Positions 12,464 to 24,071 of a DNA stretch of 64,000 nucleotides are shown one piece after another. The stretch is from Karstenula rhodostoma CBS 690.94. Lineage: Eukaryota > Ascomycota > Dothideomycetes > Pleosporales > Didymosphaeriaceae. Below the pieces are notes generated by a model. The model ran no database searches. It was not told where the DNA came from and saw nothing but the letters and a program-made list of their open reading frames with translations. The stretch lies in NCBI GenBank assembly GCA_010093485.1, contig MU001514.1, forward strand, positions 44,357 through 108,356. The letters are read 5' to 3'. The stretch's first letter is position 1. Each line of letters opens with the position of its first letter. The translations under genes were made by a program, and so were the position numbers.

Positions 12464-15400
12464 TATATAAATTAAATTAATTATATTAGCTAGGATTATA
12501 TTAATAAAGTATTAGAATAATACTAGTTTATTAGTTATATTAAAAGGAAGAATATTATACTTAAAGTTACTATATTAAGTTTAAAATATAGAGAGATTAG
12601 AGGTATATTTAGTAAGTTATATATAGTAAAAGGCTTATTATAAGTCTAGTTTAGTAAATATATATACTTTAGATAGGTATATAAAAGTTTCTTCTAATAA
12701 TAGTATAGAAATAATATCCTTTTTAATAATACTATTAAGTCTCCTATAATTAATATAAAGATATTACTTTCCTCTAGACTTCTTTATATATAAGATAGGG
12801 GAGATAAAGCTAATATTATTAGAGGAGATAAACCCTTTCTTTACTATATTCTAAATATATAGGTATAGTAATTCTAGCTTATTAAGGGATATAGAATATA
12901 GTAGAAAGGTCTTTAAAATATTAATATTCTTAGTAAGAATAATATTATAGTTAATATCTTTCTATTATAGGGGTAAGGTATTTATCTTTTATTTATTAAA
13001 GTAAGAAATATTTATCCCTACCTATCTATAGTAGAGAAGCTTAGCTTTAAGTTCTACTAGTAGCTATTCTTAAGACTTTTTTAGAGAGTTAGCTATAGCT
13101 TTTTTTTTATAATACTTAGCTTCTATAAGTTTAAGTAACTTATATTAACTAATAGAGCTAATATTTATATCTTATATACTAATTATAAACGCTATAGTAG
13201 AGATAGTTAAAATATTAATATTAACCTTAAGGAGCTATTCCCTTATTAGTATTTAATATTTAAGAGGTTTCTCTAGGGGTAATAGTTCTAAATTAAATAA
13301 TATTTTATTTATTTTATATAAATCTTTTTTATATTAAAGCTACTTTATAGAGTAGAAGATAGTAATAACTTAGTTCTTTAGGTAGTTTTTTAATTTAATC
13401 CTTAGCTCTTATAAGAGTTTTTTAGTAGCTTATTTACTAGAGTCTCTAGTAGGATTAGGCTTAATAGAGATAATTAATTCCCCTAATAATAATTTATTAT
13501 TATATAGTAACTTATTACTATATTTATATATTAGGGTATTATTTTTAATACTAAGTTTAGCTAATTACTAATTTTTATTTTTAGGCTCTAGTAGTTTAGC
13601 TTTATTACTATTCTTATTTAAAGATATATAGTATACTATAATAAAGTCCTTATCTAGGATAGGCTCTATTAAAAGTAGTTAATAATTATTATAGTTTTAG
13701 GGGGTAGTTTATACTAGAGAGATAGATAATATTATAGGCTCTATAGGGATTTTAAACTCCTTTATAGGGGAGTATTCCCTATAGAGTAATTATATTTATT
13801 AAAGTTAAATATCCTTTTTTTTAAAGTTAGTATCTTATTAGTTAGTATTAAACTAGTATTTTTTATTAACTAGTAGGAGTAGATAGTATAGTATTATAAG
13901 TAGAGTAATAATCTATAATAGTATATTATCTAGCTATATTAAGTACTAGTTATAATAATTAATTAGTAACTTAGTATCCTTAAAGAATTTTTATCCTATA
14001 ATAAGGTTATAGTCTCCTATTTTATATAGGATAAACTATATAATTATAGAATATTTATTAATATTAAGTACTACTTAAAAGTAGTAATTAACTAAGGTAG
14101 CCTTCTTACTAATAAAACTCTTAAGGGGGATTAGATATTTAAGCTATATTAATTTAATACTAAGTTAGTACCTTAGTATTTTTTTTAGTTATAAGGTAAT
14201 AAGATTATATATAGATATACTAGAATTAATAAGGCTATATATATAAATTTTATATCTATTATTTTAGAATATTATAGGAAGTATAAAAGGTATTCCCCTA
14301 AATAAATTAAGAATTTAAATATCTTTAAGGTTAGTATAATATTTCTTAGGGTAGAATAATAGCTTTTATAGGTTAATTAGTTCTATACCTACTATTCCTA
14401 TTAGGGGTACTAGCCTAAAATTAACTAGTATCTCTAGTTTTCTAATTTAAAGTCTAACTTAAAGTCTTTATTAAAAGTATATTTATTACTAGATTTTAGG
14501 AAGAAGTAAACCTTATTCTTTTTTTAAACCTTTATAATAGTAATAATAGTATATCTATTATAGGGTTTAATAGAGTAATTATAGTAGATATAGTTCTTAG
14601 AGAGGTAGTTATAATATATCTAATTCTTATAATACTATTCTCTAGAGTATCTATATTTAGGGTTAGTAGATTAGTACTTTAGAACTAATTTTACTATAGT
14701 ATCTTTAGGTAGTCCTATAGTATAATAAGGGGCTAAAGTAATTATTTATAATAAAAACTCCTTATAATAGTATAGAGTAGAGGGAGTAAGTTAATTATAG
14801 TTAATTTAATAGTTATACTTATAGGCTTTATATAGCTTATAGATAATAGTATAAAATTTATTATAATTTATAATAGAGTTAATAATATTCTAGGTAAGCT
14901 AGTTAGTAAGCTTTATATAGAGCTTCTTATAGAGTATCTCTTTAGAATTATTAGAATAAAATTTAGCCTAGTTTATAAATATATTATACTATATAATAAA
15001 TAAGTTTATATCTCTTTTAAATAGAAGTATTATCTTCTAGAGGTTAGTATAGGTATTAATATTCTAGTTTAGTAATATAAATATAGCTTAGAGGTAGTTA
15101 TATAGACCTATAAGAGATATAGTTAATTACTACTATTTTTAAATATTAAAAATTTTAAAAGTATAGTCTTCTAGCTATATATTAATATAATTAGTAATAG
15201 CTATAATATATTCTTTAGGAGTATCTTACTAAAAGTAGTCTATATTAGACTTAATCTTAATCTCTAGTAAATAGAACTATAGCTTAAATTAAGTTTTATT
15301 ACTATTAAACTTATTAGAGTCTAGAATTTTAGGGGATAGATATTTACTTTAGTAAGTTTAGTACTTTATATAGTAAAGGTTTAGTATTTTATAAAAAAGT

Positions 15401-16771
15401 TTACTAGAAATATTTACTTTTAAAATATATTAACTTATAGTAGAATAGTCTATATCTTACTAACTATCTATTTTTAAAGTAACTAGTTTAGTATTATATT
15501 TAATAATAAGTACTAGCTTAGTAGGGGAAATACTAAACTAGTAGGATAATTTAAAGCTATTATTACTATTTAAATTATTAATTATTACCTATATTAATTA
15601 ATTCTTAGTCTTAGTAGTTTTCTTTAGTTCTATAATTTTAGTTTATAGATAACTATTTTCTTTCTAAGTCTATATCTAGAAGTCTATTATAATATTAATT
15701 TTATTATTTAAATTAGTATTTTATTAGACTAGCTTTTATTACTAGTTTTATACTTTATATATATAATAGGATAAGGCTATAAGCTATAGCTTTATAGTAA
15801 ATAAAACTATATTAGTCTTAATATAGTTTATATATATATTAGAAGTAATAGTAAATTCTAGGCCTTAGTAGTTTAAGGTCTCTAAGTCCTTTTTATCTAA
15901 AGTAATTAGGTTTAGAATAATTATATTAATATTAGTAAAGGCTATATATAATTTAAATATTTTCTTTAACTCTTATAGTCTAGCTATTTATAGACTAGCC
16001 TTAAAGTTATCTTTTTTCTTTTTATAGTTTCTAGTTCTAGAATTCTAATAGAGGTCTAATTCCTTCTTAACCTTACTACTATTAATTAGATATTTTTTAG
16101 TACCTTTAAGTAACTAGATATCTAGTTCTAATAGAAAAAGTTTAATTTAGAAGGATAGATCTTCTAGCTTATAGAAAGGTTATATACTAAAGATTTTAGC
16201 TACTAGTACCTATTCTTATATTAAAATAAGTAAATAATTTTAGAATAGTATATATAGTATCTTATTTATAGTTATATTATAATAGGGATTATTTATCTTT
16301 AAAATATTATTAAAGTCTTTTTTACTAAAATTAAAAGCTATTATTACTTTAGTAGTATAGCTTATAGAATAAGTCTTAATATAACTCTAAAAGAAAAATA
16401 TTAGATTCCTATTAATAGACTATTTAAATACTAAAAGTTTTATCTTTATATACTTAATTATAAGTAGTAGTATAATAGGTATAGAGCTATTTAGAGGTAA
16501 AATAGATAAGAAAAGAAAACTATCTAAAATAAAAATATTATATAAATTAATATTTATTATAAGGGTAAAAGGTAGGTTTAGATAGATAAGATATAAGTAA
16601 TAAGTAAATAGTTAATTATATTTTAAGCCTATTTACTAAGAGTATATATATTATTTTTAGTATACCTATAATAGGTATATATTTTTATTTAAAAGGGATT
16701 TAACCTTTATAGTAATTAATTCTACTAAAAGTACCTAATATTAGTAGGTCTTTAAGAAAGTTTAAAAAATC

Positions 16772-16979
16772 TAAGAGGATATTCTAGTACCTTAATAGCT
16801 AGCCTTTAATAAGGACTTTAGAGAATATTCTAGTACCTTAATAACTAGTCTTTAATAAGGATTTTAGAGGATATTTTAGTACCTTAATAGCTAGTTTTTA
16901 ATAAGGACTTTAGAGGATATTCTAGTATCTTAATAGCTAGCCTTTAATAAGGATTTTAGAGGACGTTCTAGTATCTTAA
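16772..16979. repeat. 46-bp tandem repeat in gypsy 5' region, copy 2
   Basis: It is the counterpart of 4229-4436 at offset 12543, with the same number of units. The last unit again keeps GACGTTCTAG. Confidence 0.8.
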
Positions 16980-17339
16980 TAGCTAACTTAAAAAAAAATT
17001 TTAGAATTTTAGTAGACCTTTCTATACCTAAAGAGCTAAAGGTAAATATTATAGTTACTAATCTCTAGCTAAAAAAAAGGGTCTTAAATTTAATATAAGG
17101 CTAGAATATAGCTAAATAGAATAAATACTCTTAGAATTAAATAAATAAAAGAAACTATATAAATTAAGACTAAACTTAAGATACTAAAATAGAGAAAGTT
17201 CTAAAAAGAAACTCTTTATATACTAGATATTTAAAATCTACTAACTAATCTATATATAGGCTACTAGATAAGGCCTAAGCTTAAAAATAGGTAAATATCC
17301 TATAAGGGGATTTAATTTTAGATTAAATTAACCTTTATA

Positions 17340-18181
17340 TTACTAGAGTAATTAATTTTTACTAAAGTATATTATTTTAGTTTACTTAGCGCTAGACTTA
17401 TATATAAATATTAGGCTAAGTATTAAAATTAATATTTTTATTTACTAATTATATTTTAAAATATTTATCTATAAAGAATAAAGTTTATAGTAGTAATAAA
17501 TTTTTATTAATTAGGTTTTTAAAAAAAATACTACTTTTTAGGGTTTAATAAGTAATTTAGTACTATCTTAATAGTAATATAATACTAGATAAAATACCTC
17601 TTTAGTATAGTTAAATAATTCTAGCCTATTTAGCCTTACTAATTATACTCTTTTAAATTTTTTTTTTTTTATATTATAATTCTTATATAGTTATTATATA
17701 CTTTCTCTTTTATCTTTATAGATAATAAAAGTTTATTATAAATATACTAATTTAGTTTATATAGATTAGTAATATATTTTAATTATATTATAATTAATTA
17801 TATAAGATTAAGGGACGTGTTAGTTAATATAAACGCTAGTTACTAGCGCCTTCCCAATTAGGTAAAGCGTAGGCACGTGAGCTCTGGATTTTTTACAATC
17901 GCCCTTTATACTACTAGTATTTTGATTCATGCAAGAAGTAAGCCCGCACATTTCTTATCCAATCATCCGTAAGGTGCCGAGCTTCTCTACGCCGCAAACA
18001 GCTACGCCACCCTGTCAGCAATCCTACAACTTCAGCCCGTGGGCGTTATTTATCCGATATGGCGCCCCAGATTCAAGGCAATCCGGGGCGAGTGCATTTC
18101 CTCACGACTAAACACTATCCGAGAAAGTCATCAACGCCTTTTTTGTTTTTTGCTCCCAAATACGTACTACATCTCTGAGTC
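17340..18181. other. AT-rich flank and boundary to the gene-dense block
   Basis: From 17340 to about 17810 the sequence is still AT-rich and poor in CpA/TpG, with poly-T near 17660 and no recognisable element. Composition changes abruptly at about 17815-17880, where CpA and TpG reappear. A perfect 7+1+7 palindrome, CGCTAGTTACTAGCG, lies at 17834-17848 on the boundary. A CCAAT box is seen near 17960, upstream of the GMC gene. No gene is recognised. Confidence 0.7.
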
Positions 18182-20329
18182 ATGGGCCTCTCTACAGAAC
18201 TTCCAGCAGCAATCGAAGAAGTTGACGTGATAGTTGTGGGCGGTACGATAGTGTATGCGAACTATTGAATATACGCTAAACACTGACACCGATTTAGGTG
18301 GAACGACTGGTTGCGTGGTCGCCGCCCGGCTCGCAGATGCAGATCCCAGTCTCGAGATCTTGGTCATAGAACGCGGCCCCAATAACGAGTTGCCAACAAT
18401 TGAGTACCCAGCTGCGTTCCCGGCAAACCTTGCACCGGATTCCAAGACGACCTACTTCAATGTATCGAAGCCGTCTACGCACGTGGGAAACCGACCCCTC
18501 GTGGTTCCCTCTGGCGGTGTGCTGGGAGGAGGCTCCTCTATCAACTTTATGACGTATAGCCGAGCACAAAATCAAGACCTTGATGCATGGGATACACCAG
18601 GATGGTCTTCTGATGAGCTATTGCCGTATACGAAGAAGGTACTTGACTGCTTCAATTGTCTGCTGCCCGCTTACTAACGAACATCTGCAGAGCGAAACGT
18701 ATCACTCGCAGTATGTCGACGGTGGCCAGGGATCTAATCAAGAAGATGAGGGCAAGAACCATGGCAGCAGCGGACCCATCCATGTTTCCCGCGGCACTTA
18801 CAGCGCCCCGAAGGTCATAGATGAGTTCATGACCGCGGCGGCAAAGTTGGGCCTGCAAGAAAGGCCAGACAAGTCGGACATCGATTCTATAAATTCTATG
18901 TGGCGCATCCATCGCTTCATCTCGCATGAAGGAAAACGACAAGACGCTGCGACATGCTATGTCCACCCACGGCTTCGCGATGGGAAGCATCCCAACTTGC
19001 ACGTCTTAGTCGAGACGCAGGTCGCGCGGGTTCTCTTTGACAACCAAAATGTGAGAGCTATCGGCGTTGAAGTCAGGCGCAATCCTCTATTCGACGAGGA
19101 AGCTGCGACTAAGCCCCTCCGTAGCATTAGGGCTCGCAAAATGGTCGTGTTGTCATGCGGCACCTGCGCTACCCCCTTGATTTTGGAGCGCTCAGGCATC
19201 GGGGAGGCGCAAGTCCTTGAGCGTGCGGGCGTGTCTGTTATTGTTGATTTGCCAGGCGTCGGAAATGAGTACGAAGACCATCACCTTCTCTCATATGGGT
19301 ACAAGAGTGCATTCACTGCCGATGAAACGGGTGATGCTCTCCTGTATGGGCGCATGGGGAGCATCGAAGATCTTATCAAACAGAATCACAAGATTCTAGG
19401 ATGGTACGTAATGGCAGTGTAGAACGCTGGTCTTCTGCTGTAGATGCGCAGAACAGCAACAACTAGCCAGAGGACCTACCAATGTCCAAGTCTTCTACTT
19501 GTGAGGGCTACACTGACTTTGTCTCTCCTAGGAACGCACAAGAAGTACAATGCAAAATTCGGCCAAACCAAGAAGAAGTCGACTCTCTAGGACTAGAGTT
19601 CAGAGAAGCATGGGATGCCGAATTCAAAGATCGACCCGAGAAGCCTCTGGTCGTGCTGAATTTGATCGCTGGGTCAGTACAACTCCCCTAGTTCACTCTG
19701 ACACAGCGCAAACATCGCTAACACCGAAAAGAAACCCCGACATGGCAAGGGCAACTGGCGATCCCAGCATCGGCACCACAGCCTTCACGGTCTATCCATT
19801 CTCTCGCGGCTCGATCCATATCACTGGTTCCACCCTTGATGATCCTGCAGACTTCGACACCGGCTTCTTTGCCGGGGAAAAAGGCCATCTCGACGTTAGG
19901 AAACACGTTTTCGCCTACAAGAAGCAACGCGAGATCATGCGGAGGATGTCCTCCTATCGTGGCGAATGTGACTCTCATCCACCGTTCGCGGCGGACTCGC
20001 CTGCTGCTTGCGTTGACCTCACGGAAGCTCTCGCCGCTGACGTTCAGGACATTGTGTATTCTGCTGACGACGACGCGGTGCTGGAAAAGTGGATTCGTGA
20101 CAATGTGGGAACAACATGGCACTCGCTGGGGACATGTAAGATGCAAGCGAGGGAGAAAAAGGGTGTCGTTGATGCCAAACTTGGAGTGTATGGTGTGAAA
20201 GGACTGAAGGTTGCGGATTTGAGTATTGCGCCAGGGAACGTTGCAGCGAACACGAATACGACTGCGTTGATGATTGGAGAGAAAGCTGCTGATATCTTCA
20301 TCGAGGAGCTTGGACTTAGTCTCACGTAG
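18182..20329 (+). CDS. GMC oxidoreductase, alcohol-oxidase type
   Basis: Five exons (18182-18242, 18298-18638, 18691-19403, 19532-19672, 19732-20329) join in frame to 617 aa. The start ATG leads straight into the FAD-binding Rossmann motif VIVVGGGTTGCVVAARLAD near residue 15. Next come the GMC signature GGVLGGGSSINFM and, near the end, WHSLGTCKM with the catalytic His and NTNTTALMIGEKAADI with the catalytic Asn. Such FAD enzymes oxidise short or aryl alcohols to aldehydes and release H2O2. Overall order resembles fungal Aox1-like alcohol oxidases, but the C terminus (GLSLT) is not an SKL-type peroxisomal signal. It is the first gene after the RIP block, 0.8 kb away, and appears intact. Substrate is not predictable. 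Confidence 0.9.
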
Positions 20330-20768
20330 GCGATGATAAGGGTTGTTTCAGGGTCGTGTGCCGAGATTACGAAATGACAAAACCACATTTCTGGACTCCT
20401 CGGCGTAGTCTCCAAAACGAAACCAGAACTTTGCGCCTTAACTGGCGTGAGCGTGACCTACCGCCATGTAGAACGAATACAAGACCACGCCATCTCTGTG
20501 AACGTAGCGATGCAGTGCTCGGCTGCTTCTAATAGGTCTATCGTGTTTCCAACCTTGAAAAACTCCACATTCGTTAAGCGCAAAACCCAGCATGTGTGGT
20601 GAACGTTGTTAAAATAGTAAATGCTATAATCAATGATACGCTTATCCATTTAATAGCCCGTATCCAGTTCTATCCTCAAAAGTATTATCCTAGACTGATA
20701 TGAGTCGTAAAGCAAATCCAATACGCCTACCATGCATGCTTCCCGTACGCTCGGACAAAAGGGCGTCT
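20330..20768. other. Intergenic, convergent 3' ends
   Basis: This lies between the GMC gene (+) and the kinase pseudogene (-). I see only 3' sequence and no coding signal. Confidence 0.6.
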
Positions 20769-23339
20769 CTAGTTCGACCATGAGGCACAGCGAGGCACCA
20801 ACCCGCGCATTTTGGACCATAGTTCGGGAATTCTGAATGGTTTAGTAATCACATCGTCCTTCAAGTGCATACACGCGTTAGTATTTTGCCTTCTCATGAT
20901 CCGTCGATGGGCTCTTATGATTCCCGCCACGAGTGCTTGCTCCAACTGTTCACCCCTAGCATTAGCGCTTACTGCCAGTATCAGTAGATGTCTGCGAGAC
21001 TGTTGAAATTTTGACCGTTTAGTGATGGTCAGGTCATGAAAGGAAGTCAGGGGCAACGCCGAAGCGGATGTCAATTGAGGTGTGAGCGGACCGCTGGCTG
21101 TCGAAGTCGCAAGCAAGCCTTGTGACTCCAAGCGCCAAATTTCGCGCGCACAAGTCAAACCATCCATGATTGGCATTTCGATGTCCATCAAAATGACATT
21201 GATGTCACATTCATGAACTGGTTCAGTGCCATCTTGGTGTTTTTCGCCCTGCCAGTGGACACTCTTCTTTAGCAATTCGAGGGCCTCGACTCCGTTTCCG
21301 GCAAAGTAGACATTACAGCCTGCTTTTTGTAATTGTTTACTCAGAACTCTCTGGTTGACAAGATTATCTTTGACCATGAGGATTTTAATTTTGTGTGCTT
21401 CATGCCTTCTTCCGCAGATAGCGCATGCGAAAGCGTAGGTCGTTGTAGCTTTTGTTTGGTGGCATGGGTGGGAGATTCTGGCATTCGCGTGCTGACGTAG
21501 AACAGAAAGGTAGAACCAATGTCGGCTGTCGACTTCACCCCTACCGGACCTCCCTGAAGTGCGGTGAGCGACTTGGATATGAAGATTCCGAGGCCAGAAC
21601 CGCCGTATCTGACATGTGTTCGAGGGGTTGCCTGCATAAACCGGGAGAAGAGCTTCGCCTGCTTCTCGTCGGTCATTCCACGACCTGTATCGTCGACACG
21701 TATCCATATAAAGCCTTTGCGCCCATTTCCCCATCCTTCCTTGTCGCAGATGTTATATTGAGGCTGAGTGTCCTTTGCGAACGTGATACTGGCGTCTTCG
21801 ATGGAAGCCAGCGTCGACGATCCTCCCAGGGTAACTGTGATGTTACGAAACGGACGGTATTTTGAAAACTTGATTGCGTTAGTGAGGAGATTTATTAAGA
21901 CTTGGAGCATTCGCGATGGGTCCAGCATCGCCCATTCGAAATCTTTCAAGCTCTCGTCTTCTTTGAATTCGAGGTTGATCTGCAGTTGCGAACCCTCGAC
22001 GTCAAACATCTTCATCGCCCCAGACACTACAGAAGAAGGTTGTACGAGCATAGGCGTGATCTGTAGCAGGTTCGAGTCAAGCTTGGAGAGCGTGAGCACG
22101 TCATCGATAACGCGCTTCTAATGCAGACTGCAGGAGACAATCGTCTGAAGATTATCTATGCAGGTCAGGATCAGGAGGTTGTTGGGCTGGGTAACCCGGG
22201 GGGCCGGCTCTGTAGAGGAGCGGCGCGTTGCTTGAAGTTTGGGCGACGATTGCGACGGCGCGTCTTCGAATAGTGACTGCTATCTATGCAGGTAAAGATC
22301 TCCTCGTTCACTTTCTGGATTTCCGGGCCAGAGTGCGCCGAGACAATTTCTTTTGGTATCAACTGCTGCAAAGTGGAGGTGACGCGACGGCGGAGAGTGG
22401 GTTTCGGAGCTCATGGCTTGTCATGTCGATGAAGTTTTCTTGCTGTCGTTTGGCCTCCAGGGCTTCGTCGATTTGATGATCTTGGATTTCTTGCAGCTTC
22501 TTTTGCCCATTGATATCGATGGTGTTCCCCGCTATGCTCACGAGATTTTGATCTTCATCGAACACCGGCACGCATACAGAAAGCACCCACTGCGCGTCAT
22601 CTGCCGATCCCGGCCTCGCTTTCCATCTCATTTCAAATGTAACACAACCGCCCTGCACTAAGGTGTTCCAAGCAGACATAATGGTTGCTTGGTCATCCGG
22701 GTGAGCCAGATCCATAAATGAAAATTCCACATGGTCTGGTAAGGTCCTGGGATGATTGCTAAGCTGATACTAGGCGTCATTTGCATGTATCAACTTCTCG
22801 CTCAGCATGTATTCGAACACACCAACGTCGGTCATTTCCATCATGCTCTGTATCGACTCCCAATGGGCGACAACGTTAGTTACAGGAAGCCCTCTCAGGG
22901 CAATCTGTGGTCTCGTATACATCGTCCATACCGGAGCATTCCTTGGCTCCCTGTGGTCGATGACCTCTTCCTGAGTGCCTGCAACGGGGTTAACAGTTAC
23001 AGTCTCATGGGTCGGATCGATGCGAGGCGTTTTAACTGGTCTTATGATCTTCCAATTCTTCCTTGCACCGGCTTTTGCCGCCGTCCAAGTGCGGTCAGCG
23101 AATGAATGGTGCGGATCGCAGTGCTGGATTGCTAAAGCCCAAGAGCGAAAGAGAGTTGATTCTTTGACCGGAGCTAAGATGGTGTTCTGCAGCGACGTCC
23201 GTCGAAACGCTTCATTGCAGAAGAGAAGTTCGAACCGAATGGGCTGGTCCGACGTCTTGATGACGAATGTTGGTAGGGGATCCGTCTCCAGTACATCCAA
23301 ATCGAGCATCTGGTCGTGTGGAGAAGGCGCAGATGTCAT
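20769..23339 (-). pseudogene. Hybrid histidine kinase, degraded
   Basis: Fragments in three frames follow the order of a fungal hybrid kinase: a PAS-like N-terminus from ATG 23339, a second PAS region ending in SHELRNPLSAV (H-box with His), HATPase with N-box LINLLTNAIKFS, G1 DDTGRGM and G2 YGGSGLGIF, then a receiver with phospho-acceptor VILMDIEMPIMDGL and DDVITKPFRIP. Lesions: in-frame TAG at 22770-22772 (HANDA*YQLS) and at 22118-22120 (CSLH*KRVIDDV, where Gln is expected); a frame change near 22380 just after the H-box; a 128-bp insertion or duplication with 20-bp direct repeats (22153-22172, 22281-22300); loss of one base in an A-run at about 21382-21390 between HATPase and receiver; and KDN in place of the acidic EDN. 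A 22-residue insertion precedes DDVITKPF. Sequencing error could explain one of these, not all. A functional kinase is unlikely. Confidence 0.85.
22153..22300. repeat. 20-bp direct repeats flanking extra DNA in the kinase pseudogene
   Basis: TATCTATGCAGGTCAGGATC (22153-22172) and TATCTATGCAGGTAAAGATC (22281-22300) differ at two positions and start 128 bp apart. Removing one repeat plus the spacer rejoins the coding frame that leads to the CIDNLQTIVSC block. It may be a small duplication or insertion, or less likely a non-consensus intron. Confidence 0.7.
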
Positions 23340-24071
23340 GCTGTCCAATGAAATGAACTTTTGCTTAAATTAGGAAGCGTTTCGAAAGCCATGAGTCATA
23401 AACCCCTGCGTTATGGAGCGAGTCGGCACACGAATTGCAAGTGCGGCAGCAGACAAGCCGGAAAGAACAGGCACGGCATGAAGGGAAAGTGGCAACAGCC
23501 TCACTCCTATTCCAAATGCTCTTTGCTCACATCTGAACGCCACTTGGCAAGGGACAGTAGCGTGCAGCCTCAGGGAGCTGGTGGCGCGAAGGCAGCTTGC
23601 GATTTTGATTTTCTCTGCTCCGCTGCCATCGGACGCATGCGTATCTAATCCCGGTGCGACCTCGGGGCAGTTTGGTCAAAGGCCTGCCTCACTCTGGTGC
23701 GCTCCAAGCGCTGGGTTTCAGGTTCGAGAGCACGCATTTGACAAACCACCGTGAACACTCCCGCGGAACTGCCGAGATATATCCAATTTCAGTAGAAGAC
23801 GTAGTTGGACGAATTTTGCAACTAGATCGTTGGGCGACCCACTCCTCCAAGCGGATCGAGATACGTAAGCCAAGATCTTGTATCAAGCTCGTAGTGAATG
23901 GCTTTGTAATGTGAGCGAACATCGTGCCCTAGGGACACAGAAGGTTCTTCTATCGCGTGTGCGAGTGGCCAATTAGAGAGCCATATTAAGCCTATTGTCT
24001 TAGATACCACGTGCTTAGAAAACCTCCTGTGCACCGTAGGTACTATGGGAGTAGCTCTAATGTCATACCGC
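23340..24071. other. Intergenic
   Basis: It lies upstream of the kinase pseudogene and downstream of the monooxygenase gene. Only short frames without family resemblance are present; no gene or RNA is recognised. Confidence 0.6.

Larger units (their letters stand above)
12256..17339 (-). mobile_element. Ty3/gypsy LTR retrotransposon, copy 2, 5' part
   Basis: Gypsy identity comes from the minus-strand RT box at 12443-12463, reading V-Y-I-(D/N)-(D/N)-I-L-I-Y-S-K-D-L, preceded by an LPFN-(L/I)-TN motif. Gag and protease regions and the 5' LTR lie to the right. The right end, ...ACCTTTATA at 17339, corresponds to an LTR starting TGTAAGG on the minus strand. TTACT at 17340-17344 is a candidate target duplication, but its partner is outside the window. 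The copy is split by the copia element and, further left, by gypsy copy 1. Without the copia insertion the spacing between equivalent points of the two gypsy copies is 7006 bp. Confidence 0.85.

Noticed and set aside
4796..17339. Two gypsy copies as a tandem sharing one LTR
   Set aside because: Copy 2 stops in the middle of its integrase GPY/F region where copy 1 begins, with no polypurine tract at the junction. A nested insertion fits better.
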